A stretch of DNA of 64,000 bases, taken from Mumia quercus (GTDB taxonomy: Bacteria; Actinomycetota; Actinomycetes; Propionibacteriales; Nocardioidaceae). The notes beneath the pieces are model-generated. The model saw only the letters and a program-made list of their open reading frames with translations. It ran no database searches and was not told where the DNA came from. Location of the stretch: positions 372,001 through 436,000 of the forward strand of contig NZ_JANZYO010000003.1 of NCBI RefSeq assembly GCF_025506335.1, in the 5' to 3' direction. Both the position numbers and the translations under genes were made by a program. Below are positions 29,040-37,100 of the stretch, piece by piece (the stretch's first letter is position 1; every line of letters starts with the position of its first letter).

Positions 29040-30386
29040 ATGAGCTGCTCCTTCGTCCCGCCCTACCTGCTCGCCCGCATCGCGCAGAGCACCGCGCATC
29101 CCCAGGCGTCCCGGTGCTCGGCCCAGACGCGAGAGCTCGACTCCGGGCTGCGCGCCCGTCGTCGCGCCGCGTCGACGACCGACCTCGCGGTCCCCGAGGA
29201 CGCCGACGGCACCAAGACCGTCTTCACCGCCGCGGGGACGACCCGGCTTCCCGGTGACAAGGCGCGCGGGGACGACGAGCCGCCGACCGGCGACGTCGCC
29301 GTGGACGAGGCGTACGACAGCACGGGGGCGGTCCACAGCCTCTTCGCCACGGAGTTCGGCCGGGACGGGATCGACGGTGCCGGCAGCCCGGTGACCGTGA
29401 CCGTGCACTACGGCCAGCGTTACGACAACGCGTTCTGGGACGGCCAGCAGCTCGTCTTCGGTGACGGTGACGGCGAGGTGTTCGAGCGGTTCACCAAGCC
29501 GCCGGACGTGCTCTTCCACGAGTTCACCCACGGCGTCACCCAGTTCACCGCCGACCTCGTCTACGCCGACCAGCCGGGCGCGCTCAACGAGTCGATGTCC
29601 GACTGCTTCGCGGCGATGGCCAAGCAGCAGCTGCTCGGCCAGACCGCGCAGGAGGCCGACTGGCTGATCGGCGAGGGGCTCTTCGTGCCGGGCGTCGACG
29701 CGGTAGCGCTGAGGTCGATGCTCGAGCCCGGGACGGCGTACGACGACCCTGTCCTCGGTAAGGACCCTCAGGTCGGGTCGATGAGCGACTACGTCGAGAC
29801 CCGGGCCGACAACGGCGGCGTGCACCTCAACTCGGGCATCCCCAACCGGGCGTTCGCGCTGCTGGCGCTCTCGCTGGGCGGGCACAGCTGGGAGGTCGCG
29901 GGGCAGATCTGGTACGCGGCGCTGACCGGGGGATCGGTGGGGCCGAGGACCCAGTTCGCGGGGTTCGGTGCGGCGACCGTCGAGGCCGCCGAGCGGCTCT
30001 TCGGGTCTCGCGAGTCGAAGCTGGTGCGCGACGCGTGGGGCGAGGTCGGGATCGTCCCTGGTGTGGACGTGCCGACGCCCCCACGCGTGGAGACGCCCGC
30101 CGGCGCCGTACGGGTCGTGCGCTCGGGCGGCTTCGCCGGGATCGTCCGCGAGGGGGTCCTCGCGCTCGACGGGCCGGGCGGTGCCGAGGTGGCCGACCTG
30201 CTCGACCGCACCGACTTCGCAGGTCTGGGGGAGCAGCGGCCGGATCCTGACCGGTTCTCCTACACGTTCGTCTACGGCGACGACGAGGTCACGGTGCCCG
30301 AGTCGGCCCTGACGCCGGAGCTCGCGCGCGTCGTGTCGCTGGTCCTGGGCGGGGGCGACTCAAAAGCCTTGTCAGATACCCCCTAG
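29040..30386 (+). CDS. protealysin-like M4 metalloprotease fused to an emfourin-like inhibitor domain
   Basis: The 448-residue protein has no signal peptide. It starts MSCSFVPPYLL, the Pro-Pro-x-Leu motif of the short precursor of protealysin-like proteases. The M4 catalytic domain (about 75-345) has the zinc motif H160EFTHG, Glu184 in ALNESMSD 24 residues later, as in thermolysin, and the second active-site His (262) in DNGGVHLNSG. Residues about 355-440 (VRVVRSGGFAGIVREG ... DRFSYTFVYGDDEVTVPESALT) resemble emfourin, a protein inhibitor normally encoded as a separate neighbour of such proteases. A fused inhibitor would be self-regulating. Release from the cell, if any, is not explained by the sequence. 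Confidence 0.88.
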   Translation: MSCSFVPPYLLARIAQSTAHPQASRCSAQTRELDSGLRARRRAASTTDLAVPEDADGTKTVFTAAGTTRLPGDKARGDDEPPTGDVAVDEAYDSTGAVHSLFATEFGRDGIDGAGSPVTVTVHYGQRYDNAFWDGQQLVFGDGDGEVFERFTKPPDVLFHEFTHGVTQFTADLVYADQPGALNESMSDCFAAMAKQQLLGQTAQEADWLIGEGLFVPGVDAVALRSMLEPGTAYDDPVLGKDPQVGSMSDYVETRADNGGVHLNSGIPNRAFALLALSLGGHSWEVAGQIWYAALTGGSVGPRTQFAGFGAATVEAAERLFGSRESKLVRDAWGEVGIVPGVDVPTPPRVETPAGAVRVVRSGGFAGIVREGVLALDGPGGAEVADLLDRTDFAGLGEQRPDPDRFSYTFVYGDDEVTVPESALTPELARVVSLVLGGGDSKALSDTP

Positions 30387-30397
30387 GGGTATACGTT
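30369..30397 (+). promoter_or_regulatory. copper-ATPase promoter with CsoR-like operator in the spacer
   Basis: The -35 TTGTCA (30369-30374) and -10 TACGTT (30392-30397) are 17 bp apart. Between and overlapping them lies ATACCCC-CTA-GGGGTAT (30376-30392), a perfect 7-3-7 palindrome of the G/C-tract type bound by CsoR copper repressors. The ATG is 7 nt after the -10 box, so the message is probably leaderless. Confidence 0.8.
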
Positions 30398-30404
30398 CGG
30401 CCTC

Positions 30405-32507
30405 ATGAGCACTCACGATCCTCACGGGCACGCGACGGCGACGGAGCACGCTGCGCACAGCGAGCACATGTCCCACGGCGAGCATGGCGGGCACATGACC
30501 CACGGCGGTCACGGGGACCACGTCGCGCAGTTCCGGCGGCTCTTCTGGGTCATGCTGGTCCTCGCCGTCCCGGTGGTGCTCTGCTCGGCGATGTTCGCGT
30601 CGATCCTCGGCTCCGACCTGCCGGACGCGACCTGGGTCGAGTGGGTCTCCCCGCTGCTCGGCACCGTCATGTACGTGTGGGGTGGCCGTCCGTTCCTCAC
30701 GGGAGCGGTGAGCGAGATCCGGTCCCGTCAGCCGGGGATGATGCTGCTCATCGGGCTCGCGATCACGGTCGCGTTCGTGTCGTCGTGGGGTGCGAGCCTG
30801 GGGCTGCTGCACCACGACCTGGACTTCTGGTGGGAGCTCGCGCTCCTTATCGTGATCATGCTGCTCGGCCACTGGATCGAGATGCGCTCGCTCGCGCAGA
30901 CCACGTCGGCGCTGGACTCGCTGGCGGCGCTGCTGCCCGACGAGGCTGAGCGCGTCGACGGCGACGACATCGTCACCGTGGCGCCGGCCGACCTGCGCGT
31001 CGGCGATCTCGTCGTGGTGCGTCCAGGCGCCAGCGTCCCTGCCGACGGGGTGGTGACCGAGGGTGCCGCCGACGTCGACGAGTCGATGGTGACGGGTGAG
31101 TCACGGCCGGTCCGCCGTACCGTCGGCGACGCCGTCGTCGCCGGGACCGTCGCCACCGACTCCGGTCTCCGGGTGCGGGTGGACGCCGTCGGTGACGACA
31201 CCGCGCTTGCCGGCATCCAGCGCCTGGTCGCCGACGCCCAGGCCTCGTCGTCTCGCGCGCAGCGCATCGCCGACACCGCCGCAGCCTGGCTGTTCTGGTT
31301 CGCGCTCAGCGCGGCGGCACTCACCGCACTGGTGTGGTCGCTGATCGGGCAGTCCGACGAGGCCGTCATCCGGGCCATCACCGTGCTCGTCATCGCCTGC
31401 CCGCACGCACTCGGTCTGGCGATCCCGCTCGTCGTGTCGATCGCGACCGAGCGTGCCGCACGGGGTGGCGTCCTCGTGAAGGATCGGTTGGCGCTGGAGA
31501 GCATGCGGACCGTGGACACCGTCCTGTTCGACAAGACGGGGACGCTCACCAAGGGCGAGCCCGCAGTCTCGGCGGTCGAGCCGGCCGAGCCGGCCGAGGG
31601 TGAGGGGGTCGACCAGGTCCTCGCGCTCGCCGCGGCGGCGGAGTCCGACAGCGAGCACCCGCTGGCCAAGGCGATCGTCGAGGCCGCCCGTCATCGTAGG
31701 CTCTCCGTGCCGCAGGCGTCGGACTTCTCGTCGTCGCCTGCGGTCGGGGTCACCGCGACGGTAGACGGCAGGCGTGTCCAGGTCGGCGGCCCCGCGCTCC
31801 TCGAGCAGGAGGGCGCCGACGAGCTCGACGTCGCGCAGGACTGGCGCGCTGGGGGCGCGATCATCCTCCACGTCCTCGTCGACGGTCGTACGGTCGGGGC
31901 GCTGTCGCTCGCCGACGAGGTGCGGCAGGAGTCGCGCGAGGCCGTGGACGCTCTCCACCGGGACGGTATCCAGGTCGTGATGATCACCGGGGACGCCGAG
32001 GCGGTGGCGCGGTCGGTGGCCGACGAGCTGGGGATCGACCGCTACTTCGCCGGCGTACGTCCCGAGGACAAGGCCGCGACCGTGGCGTCGTTGCAGGACG
32101 AGGGGCGCAAGGTCGCGATGGTGGGTGACGGGGTGAACGACGCGCCCGCGCTCGCCCAGGCCGACGTCGGCATCGCGATCGGCGCGGGCACCGACGTCGC
32201 GATCGCCTCGGCCGGGGTGATCCTGGCCAGCGACGACCCGCGTTCGGTCCTCTCGGTGCGTGAGCTGTCGCGGGCGAGCTATCGCAAGATGAAGCAGAAC
32301 CTCTGGTGGGCTGCCGGCTACAACCTGATCTCGGTCCCGCTCGCCGCAGGCGTCCTGGCGCCGGTGGGGTTCGTGATGCCGATGTCGGTGGGGGCGTTGC
32401 TGATGTCGGCCTCCACGGTCGTCGTCGCGCTCAACGCCCAGACGCTGCGCCGGCTCGACCTCAGCCCGGAGGCCTCCGTACGCGCACGGGTCGCAGCCGA
32501 CGCCTGA
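30405..32507 (+). CDS. CopB-type heavy-metal P1B ATPase
   Basis: The 700 residues start with a His-rich cytosolic tail (about 1-45, HGHATATEHAAHSEHMSHGEH) in place of a Cys-x2-Cys metal domain. Eight membrane helices include the metal-binding CPH motif (332-334), which points to copper or silver export of the P1B-3 group. The phosphorylated Asp376 is in DKTGTLTKGEP, and the nucleotide-domain HP is in SEHPLAKAI. The CsoR-like operator predicts derepression by copper. No csoR gene, chaperone or CopZ is adjacent. It follows the protease gene after only 18 bp but has its own promoter. Confidence 0.92.
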   Translation: MSTHDPHGHATATEHAAHSEHMSHGEHGGHMTHGGHGDHVAQFRRLFWVMLVLAVPVVLCSAMFASILGSDLPDATWVEWVSPLLGTVMYVWGGRPFLTGAVSEIRSRQPGMMLLIGLAITVAFVSSWGASLGLLHHDLDFWWELALLIVIMLLGHWIEMRSLAQTTSALDSLAALLPDEAERVDGDDIVTVAPADLRVGDLVVVRPGASVPADGVVTEGAADVDESMVTGESRPVRRTVGDAVVAGTVATDSGLRVRVDAVGDDTALAGIQRLVADAQASSSRAQRIADTAAAWLFWFALSAAALTALVWSLIGQSDEAVIRAITVLVIACPHALGLAIPLVVSIATERAARGGVLVKDRLALESMRTVDTVLFDKTGTLTKGEPAVSAVEPAEPAEGEGVDQVLALAAAAESDSEHPLAKAIVEAARHRRLSVPQASDFSSSPAVGVTATVDGRRVQVGGPALLEQEGADELDVAQDWRAGGAIILHVLVDGRTVGALSLADEVRQESREAVDALHRDGIQVVMITGDAEAVARSVADELGIDRYFAGVRPEDKAATVASLQDEGRKVAMVGDGVNDAPALAQADVGIAIGAGTDVAIASAGVILASDDPRSVLSVRELSRASYRKMKQNLWWAAGYNLISVPLAAGVLAPVGFVMPMSVGALLMSASTVVVALNAQTLRRLDLSPEASVRARVAADA

Positions 32508-32514
32508 CACACGA

Positions 32515-32578
32515 ACCCCTCGGGACGTCATACCGATCGAGGGCCAGAGGCCTCCGTTCGTATGACGTGCCGAGGGGT
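32515..32578. terminator. bidirectional hairpin terminator
   Basis: The arms 32515-32533 and 32560-32578 pair over 19 bp with one mismatch and a 26-nt loop. It sits between the convergent copper ATPase and desaturase genes. Confidence 0.75.
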
Positions 32579-32599
32579 GGGTGTCGGTCGGTCGTACGG

Positions 32600-33883
32600 T
32601 CAGGCGTTGGCCATCGCCTCGCGGGCGGCCTTCTCGGCCTCGCGCTTGGCGCGGCGCAGCGCCTTCGACTCCGGGGAGTTGCCGACCTTGTACGGGTCGG
32701 ACGGCTTCTTGCCGAGTACGGCGAGCTGCCGGGCGACGCTGCCGATCTGCTTCGAGAGGCGGCCGGTGTTGTAGCGCAGCCCGTACTTCTCGACGAGACG
32801 GTGCACGTCCTCGGCGACCTCCGGGTAGCGGCGGGCCGGGATGTCCGGGAAGAGGTGGTGCTCGATCTGGTACGACAGGTTGCCCGACATGACGTGGAAC
32901 CACGGGCGACCGGTGATGTTGGCCGAGCCGAGGAGCTGGCGCAGGTACCACTGGCCGCGCGTCTCGTTGAGCGCCTCCTCCTCGGTGAAGGTCTCGACCT
33001 CGGCGGGGAAGTGGCCGCAGAAGATGATGATGAACGTCCAGATGTTGCGGATGATGTTCGCGACGAAGTTGCCGCCGAGCACCGCGAGCGGCACCCACCA
33101 CGAGGTGAACGGCACCAGCGCGACAGCGGCGAGGGGGAAGGCGACGTAGTCCTTGACGACCTGGCGGCGGACCTTCTGCCACGCGCGCTTCTTGCGGGCC
33201 TTGAACTCCGACTTGCTCATCCGGCCGCCGAGGTACTCGTCGAGCTCGATGCCGTGGTACATCACGCCCCACTCGAAGAAGAGCATGAGCAGGCTGGCGA
33301 GCGGCAGGTTGAAGCGGTGGCTCGGGTACCACGGCTGCTCGTCGTCGATCCGGAACAGGTTGTAGCCGATGTCCCGGTCCATGCCGTGGATGTTCGTGTA
33401 CGTGTGGTGGATGTAGTTGTGGCCGTGCTTCCAGTCCTCGGCCGGCGCCACGTTGTCCCACTCGTACTTCTTGCCGTCGACGAGTGGATCGTTCATCCAG
33501 TCGTACTGGCCGTGCATCACGTTGTGGCCGATCTCCATGTTCTCGAGGATCTTGGAGATTCCGAGGAAGACGATGCCGACGACGAAGACGGGCGGGAAGA
33601 ACGGCATGAAGATGCCGATCCGGCCGAGCACGTCGAAGATGCGCTGGGTCTTGATGACGCGGCGGATGTAGTCGGCATCGGCCTGCCCGAGATCGTCGAG
33701 GACGCGCTGGCGGACCGTGTCGAGCTCGCGCCCGAACTCCTCCAGCTGCTCGTACGTCATGAGGTCGAGGCCGATGGTGGCGCGGGTCGTGGTGTCCTCG
33801 CCGACGAGGGGGACCGGCGCCTTGTTGTGGTTCGACGCGCTGAGCGGCTCGATCGGAGCGCGCTTCTTGCGGTGGTGGGACAT
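32600..33883 (-). CDS. membrane fatty-acid desaturase, DesA3-like
   Basis: The 427 residues have the three His boxes of membrane di-iron desaturases: HNVMH (about 119-123), HGHNYIHH (about 152-159) and QIEHH (about 338-342), between hydrophobic segments. It should insert a cis double bond in acyl-CoA, probably delta-9, as DesA3 of Mycobacterium does. The gene for its electron donor, a ferredoxin-type reductase, lies immediately upstream, 10 bp away. Both are probably controlled by the large palindrome before the reductase gene. The basic C-terminus (RAKREAEKAAREA) is unremarkable. Confidence 0.9.
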   Translation of the reverse strand: MSHHRKKRAPIEPLSASNHNKAPVPLVGEDTTTRATIGLDLMTYEQLEEFGRELDTVRQRVLDDLGQADADYIRRVIKTQRIFDVLGRIGIFMPFFPPVFVVGIVFLGISKILENMEIGHNVMHGQYDWMNDPLVDGKKYEWDNVAPAEDWKHGHNYIHHTYTNIHGMDRDIGYNLFRIDDEQPWYPSHRFNLPLASLLMLFFEWGVMYHGIELDEYLGGRMSKSEFKARKKRAWQKVRRQVVKDYVAFPLAAVALVPFTSWWVPLAVLGGNFVANIIRNIWTFIIIFCGHFPAEVETFTEEEALNETRGQWYLRQLLGSANITGRPWFHVMSGNLSYQIEHHLFPDIPARRYPEVAEDVHRLVEKYGLRYNTGRLSKQIGSVARQLAVLGKKPSDPYKVGNSPESKALRRAKREAEKAAREAMANA

Positions 33884-33893
33884 GGCGTTCCTC

Positions 33894-34985
33894 TCAGAGA
33901 GCGACGTTCACGTCGCCGACGGGGACTTGGACGCAGATCTTGACGGTCTCGTCGGTGTTGGCGGTGACCTCGCCGCTGATGACGTGGCGTACGGCGCCGT
34001 GGTTCTTCTTGGTGGCGCAGGTGTTGCAGACGCCCATGCGGCACCCGTACGCGGGCTTGAGGCCAGCGGCCTCGGCCTGCTCGAGGATGGTCGCGCCGGA
34101 GTTGTCGGCCGCCAGACCGGAGTCCTCGAAGGTCAGCGTGCCGGTGGCGTCGGCGGCGTCGAGGTCGACGGTCGGGACCTTGAAGTACTCCATGCGCAGC
34201 TGGTCGGCGGCGCCGAGCTCCTCGTACGCGGCGCGGACCGTCGCGATCAGGCCGGCGGGGCCGCACACGTACGAGAGGGTGCTCGCGGGGTCGACGCCGA
34301 GGTGCTTGAGGTGGTCGAGGGTGAAGCGGCCGGAGAGCTCGGCGCCTTCGACGGGCTCACGGGTGTAGACGCGTGTCATCTGGACGAAGTCCAGCGAGTC
34401 GGCGAGCGCGTCGAGCTCGGCGGAGAACATCTCGTCCTCGCGGCTGCGCGCGTAGTGCAGGAAGGTCACCCGTCCGCGGTGCCCCGAGTCACGCATCGTG
34501 CGCAGCATCGACATCACGGGCGTGATCCCCGAGCCACCCGACAGCAGCAGGAGGTCGTCCGGGATGCGGTCGGGGAGAACGAACTCTCCGTCGGCCTGCG
34601 AGAGGTGGACGAGCGTGCGGGGAGCGAGCTCGTGGTGGAGGTACTGCGAGACGTAGCCGTCCGGGTGGGCTTTCACCGAGACGCTGAACAGCCCGTCCTT
34701 GCGGCGTGCCGAGCTGGACACGGAGAACACCCGCACGCGTCGCTTGCCGTCGACCTCGACCCCGAACTCGACGTGCTGGCCGGGCTTGAAGCCCTCCCAG
34801 GTGCCGTTGGGGCGCAGCACGACGGTGCTGGCGACGCCGGTCTCGCGGATCACCTCCACGACCCGGGCGCGTACGTGGTGGACCGCCAGCATCGGGTGCA
34901 CCTGGTCGAGGTAGTGGTCGACCGTGTGCGGGGACGTGAAGGCGGCGACCGGTCGCGAGGCGAGTGCCTTGCGGACGAATCCCAT
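33894..34985 (-). CDS. ferredoxin-NAD(P)H reductase with 2Fe-2S domain (desaturase partner)
   Basis: The 363 residues have an FAD domain (about 38-140, RVFSVSSSARRKDGLFSVSVK), a nucleotide domain (about 145-260, LLLLSGGSGITPVMSML and YVCGPAGLI) and a C-terminal plant-type 2Fe-2S domain with Cys ligands in AYGCRMGVCNTCATKK and VKICVQ. This order equals mycobacterial Rv3230c, which reduces DesA3. Electrons pass from NADPH through FAD and the cluster to the desaturase. It is first in the operon, downstream of the palindromic operator at 35018-35055. Confidence 0.92.
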   Translation of the reverse strand: MGFVRKALASRPVAAFTSPHTVDHYLDQVHPMLAVHHVRARVVEVIRETGVASTVVLRPNGTWEGFKPGQHVEFGVEVDGKRRVRVFSVSSSARRKDGLFSVSVKAHPDGYVSQYLHHELAPRTLVHLSQADGEFVLPDRIPDDLLLLSGGSGITPVMSMLRTMRDSGHRGRVTFLHYARSREDEMFSAELDALADSLDFVQMTRVYTREPVEGAELSGRFTLDHLKHLGVDPASTLSYVCGPAGLIATVRAAYEELGAADQLRMEYFKVPTVDLDAADATGTLTFEDSGLAADNSGATILEQAEAAGLKPAYGCRMGVCNTCATKKNHGAVRHVISGEVTANTDETVKICVQVPVGDVNVAL

Positions 34986-35017
34986 GAACGCTCCGAACCG
35001 AATTGAGTGAACGTCTG

Positions 35018-35055
35018 TGCACCCACAACCTACGCAACCGTAGGTTGTCGGTGCA
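35018..35055. promoter_or_regulatory. large palindromic operator upstream of the desaturase operon
   Basis: The arms 35018-35034 and 35039-35055 pair over 17 bp with one mismatch around the 4-nt centre CAAC; the inner 10 bp (ACAACCTACG and its complement) are perfect. It begins 32 bp upstream of the reductase ATG and suits a TetR-family dimer. The regulator is not in the window. Confidence 0.65.
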
Positions 35056-35067
35056 ACCCGACTCGCG

Positions 35068-35083
35068 TGTGAGCCAGGTCACG
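35068..35083. promoter_or_regulatory. CRP/GlxR-like site upstream of zwf
   Basis: TGTGA-GCCAGG-TCACG matches the cAMP-receptor consensus TGTGA-N6-TCACA in 9 of 10 arm positions. Its centre is about 62 bp before the predicted zwf start of transcription, a classical activating distance. Confidence 0.6.
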
Positions 35084-35137
35084 CCTTGCTGCGCGCTCGG
35101 CGCACGACCGGCGGCGCACCGCACTAGGCTGAGCCGC

Positions 35138-36568
35138 ATGGAGTCGCAGCCGTACGTCATCGTGCTCTTCGGTGCGACGGGTGACCTCGCCCGACGCAAG
35201 CTGCTGCCGGGGCTGCTGCACCTGTGGCAGGCGGGGTTGCTCCCGAACGCGCGGATCGTCGGCACGTCGCTCGACGAGATGGATCTCGACAAGTTCCGTA
35301 CGCTCGCCCGCGACGCGGTGGCGGAGTTCAGCACGCCCGCTCCGACGGACGAGGCGTGGGACGACTTCGCCGAGCTGCTGCGCTGGGCGCCCGGGGACGG
35401 CGGAGCCGACGCGCTCGCGACGGCGGTCCACCGCGCGGAGGCCGAGGTCGGTGGGCAGCCGCAGATCCTGCACTACCTGAGCGTGCCGCCCAAGGCCGCA
35501 CTGGCAGTCGTCCACGAGATCGACGAGGCGGGCCTCGCCCCGAGGTCGCGGATCGTCATGGAGAAGCCGTTCGGCACCGACCTCGCGTCCGCCCGCCGGC
35601 TCAACGCCGCGCTGCACGAGGTGTTCCGCGAGGACCAGATCTTCCGGATCGACCACTTCCTCGGCAAAGAGGCGGCGCAGAACATCCTCGCGTTCCGGTT
35701 CGCCAACGGCCTCTTCGAGCCCATCTGGAACCGCAACCACATCGACCACGTCCAGATCGACGTGCCGGAGACGCTCGGGCTCGGGGGGCGGATCGGGTTC
35801 TACGAGGAGACCGGCGCATACAGGGACATGGTGGTCACACACCTCTTCCAGGTGCTCGGGTTCGTCGCGATGGAGCCGCCGACCGAGCTCGCGCCGTACG
35901 CGATCACGGAGGAGAAGAACAAGGTCTTCCGCTCGATGCTGCCGATCGAGCCCGCCGACGTCGTGCGCGGCCAGTACGCGGGCTACCGCGAGGAGCCCGA
36001 CGTCAACGACGACTCCGACACCGAGACGTTCATCGCGCTGCGGTGCTGGATCGACAACTGGAGGTGGGCCGGCGTCCCGTTCTACCTCCGCACGGGCAAG
36101 AAGCTGGCCGAGGGGGCGCGCATCATCTCGATCGCGTTCCGCGAGCCGCCCAAGAGCATGTTCCCCGAAGGGTCGGGGGTCGGCGCCCAGGGCCCGGACC
36201 ACCTGACGTTCGACCTGGCGGACCGGGCGCGGCTGTCGCTCTCGTTCTACGGCAAGAAGCCGGGCCACGGGATGCGGATGGACAAGTACTCGATGCAGTT
36301 CTCGTTCCACGAGGACCCGGGCGCGGTCTCGGCGCTGGAGGCGTACGAGCGGCTCATCTACGACGCCATGCGCGGTGACCACACGCTGTTCACGACCGCC
36401 GACGGGATCGAGCAGCTGTGGGGCCTCTCCCAGAAGCTCCTCGACCACCCGCCGCCCGTGCGCGTCTACCCGGCCGGGTCGTGGGGGCCGAACGCCATCC
36501 ACCAGCTGATCGCGCCGCACGCGTGGCGGCTGCCGTTCGAGCGGCCGTGGCGGGAGAAGCCGGTCTGA
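35138..36568 (+). CDS. zwf: glucose-6-phosphate dehydrogenase
   Basis: The 476 residues make the first enzyme of the oxidative pentose phosphate pathway, giving NADPH and 6-phosphogluconolactone. The N-terminal cofactor motif is LFGATGDLARRKLLPGL (about residues 10-26). The substrate site is RIDHFLGKEAAQN (about 171-183), with Phe in place of the common Tyr in RIDHYLGKE. A conserved KPGHGMRMDKYSM stretch lies in the C-terminal part. The -10 TAGGCT (35125-35130) ends 7 nt before the ATG, suggesting a leaderless mRNA. It is divergent from the desaturase operon and carries a CRP-like site. No opcA, tal or tkt is adjacent, so this may be a stand-alone isozyme. Confidence 0.9.
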   Translation: MESQPYVIVLFGATGDLARRKLLPGLLHLWQAGLLPNARIVGTSLDEMDLDKFRTLARDAVAEFSTPAPTDEAWDDFAELLRWAPGDGGADALATAVHRAEAEVGGQPQILHYLSVPPKAALAVVHEIDEAGLAPRSRIVMEKPFGTDLASARRLNAALHEVFREDQIFRIDHFLGKEAAQNILAFRFANGLFEPIWNRNHIDHVQIDVPETLGLGGRIGFYEETGAYRDMVVTHLFQVLGFVAMEPPTELAPYAITEEKNKVFRSMLPIEPADVVRGQYAGYREEPDVNDDSDTETFIALRCWIDNWRWAGVPFYLRTGKKLAEGARIISIAFREPPKSMFPEGSGVGAQGPDHLTFDLADRARLSLSFYGKKPGHGMRMDKYSMQFSFHEDPGAVSALEAYERLIYDAMRGDHTLFTTADGIEQLWGLSQKLLDHPPPVRVYPAGSWGPNAIHQLIAPHAWRLPFERPWREKPV

Positions 36569-36592
36569 GCGGCTGCGGTCGGGCGACCGGGC

Positions 36593-36982
36593 TCAGCGCC
36601 AGCGGTCCTCGACCATGCGGACGGCCTCGCTGCGAGCGAGGCCGAGGCGACGGAGCTGCGCCACATAGGCGTCGGCCGCGGCGCCCGCCTGCTGCGCGGC
36701 GTCGGATTCGAGGTCACGGGGCTTGATGAACGTCCCGCGCCGCCCGAGCGTCTCCACGACACCTTCGGACTCGAGCACCCGGTACGCCTTGGCGACCGTG
36801 TTGACGGCGAGCCCCAGCGAGTCGGCGAGCGCCCGTACGGTGGGGATCCGGGCACCCGGGCCGAGCGTCCCGTCGGCGGCCTGGGCAGCGACCTGGCGCC
36901 TGACCTGCTCGTACGGGGGTTCGCCAGTGGTGGGATCGATGACGATCCGCATACGGGGCGCAGGTTCGGTGGTGGTGTTCAC
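36593..36982 (-). CDS. GntR-family regulator, short YtrA type
   Basis: The 129 residues have an N-terminal winged helix (PPYEQVRRQVAAQAADGTLGPGARIPTVRALADSLGLAVNTVAKAYRVLE) and only a short helical tail (about 85-129), the YtrA layout. Members usually repress a nearby transporter, but no such gene is adjacent. The GTG at 36982 is preferred because GAAGGAG lies just before it; the ATG at 37018 would add 12 residues. It converges with zwf, with 24 bp between stops. Confidence 0.87.
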   Translation of the reverse strand: MNTTTEPAPRMRIVIDPTTGEPPYEQVRRQVAAQAADGTLGPGARIPTVRALADSLGLAVNTVAKAYRVLESEGVVETLGRRGTFIKPRDLESDAAQQAGAAADAYVAQLRRLGLARSEAVRMVEDRWR

Positions 36983-37100
36983 GTCCCGCTCCTTCACCCT
37001 CGCGTACGTCTCCTCCACCAGGGTAAGTTCCGTGCCGGAGATCCACAGGTGTCACGCGCCTGCCGCCGCTGTCCGAGCGCACCCGTAGGCTGGGACCACG

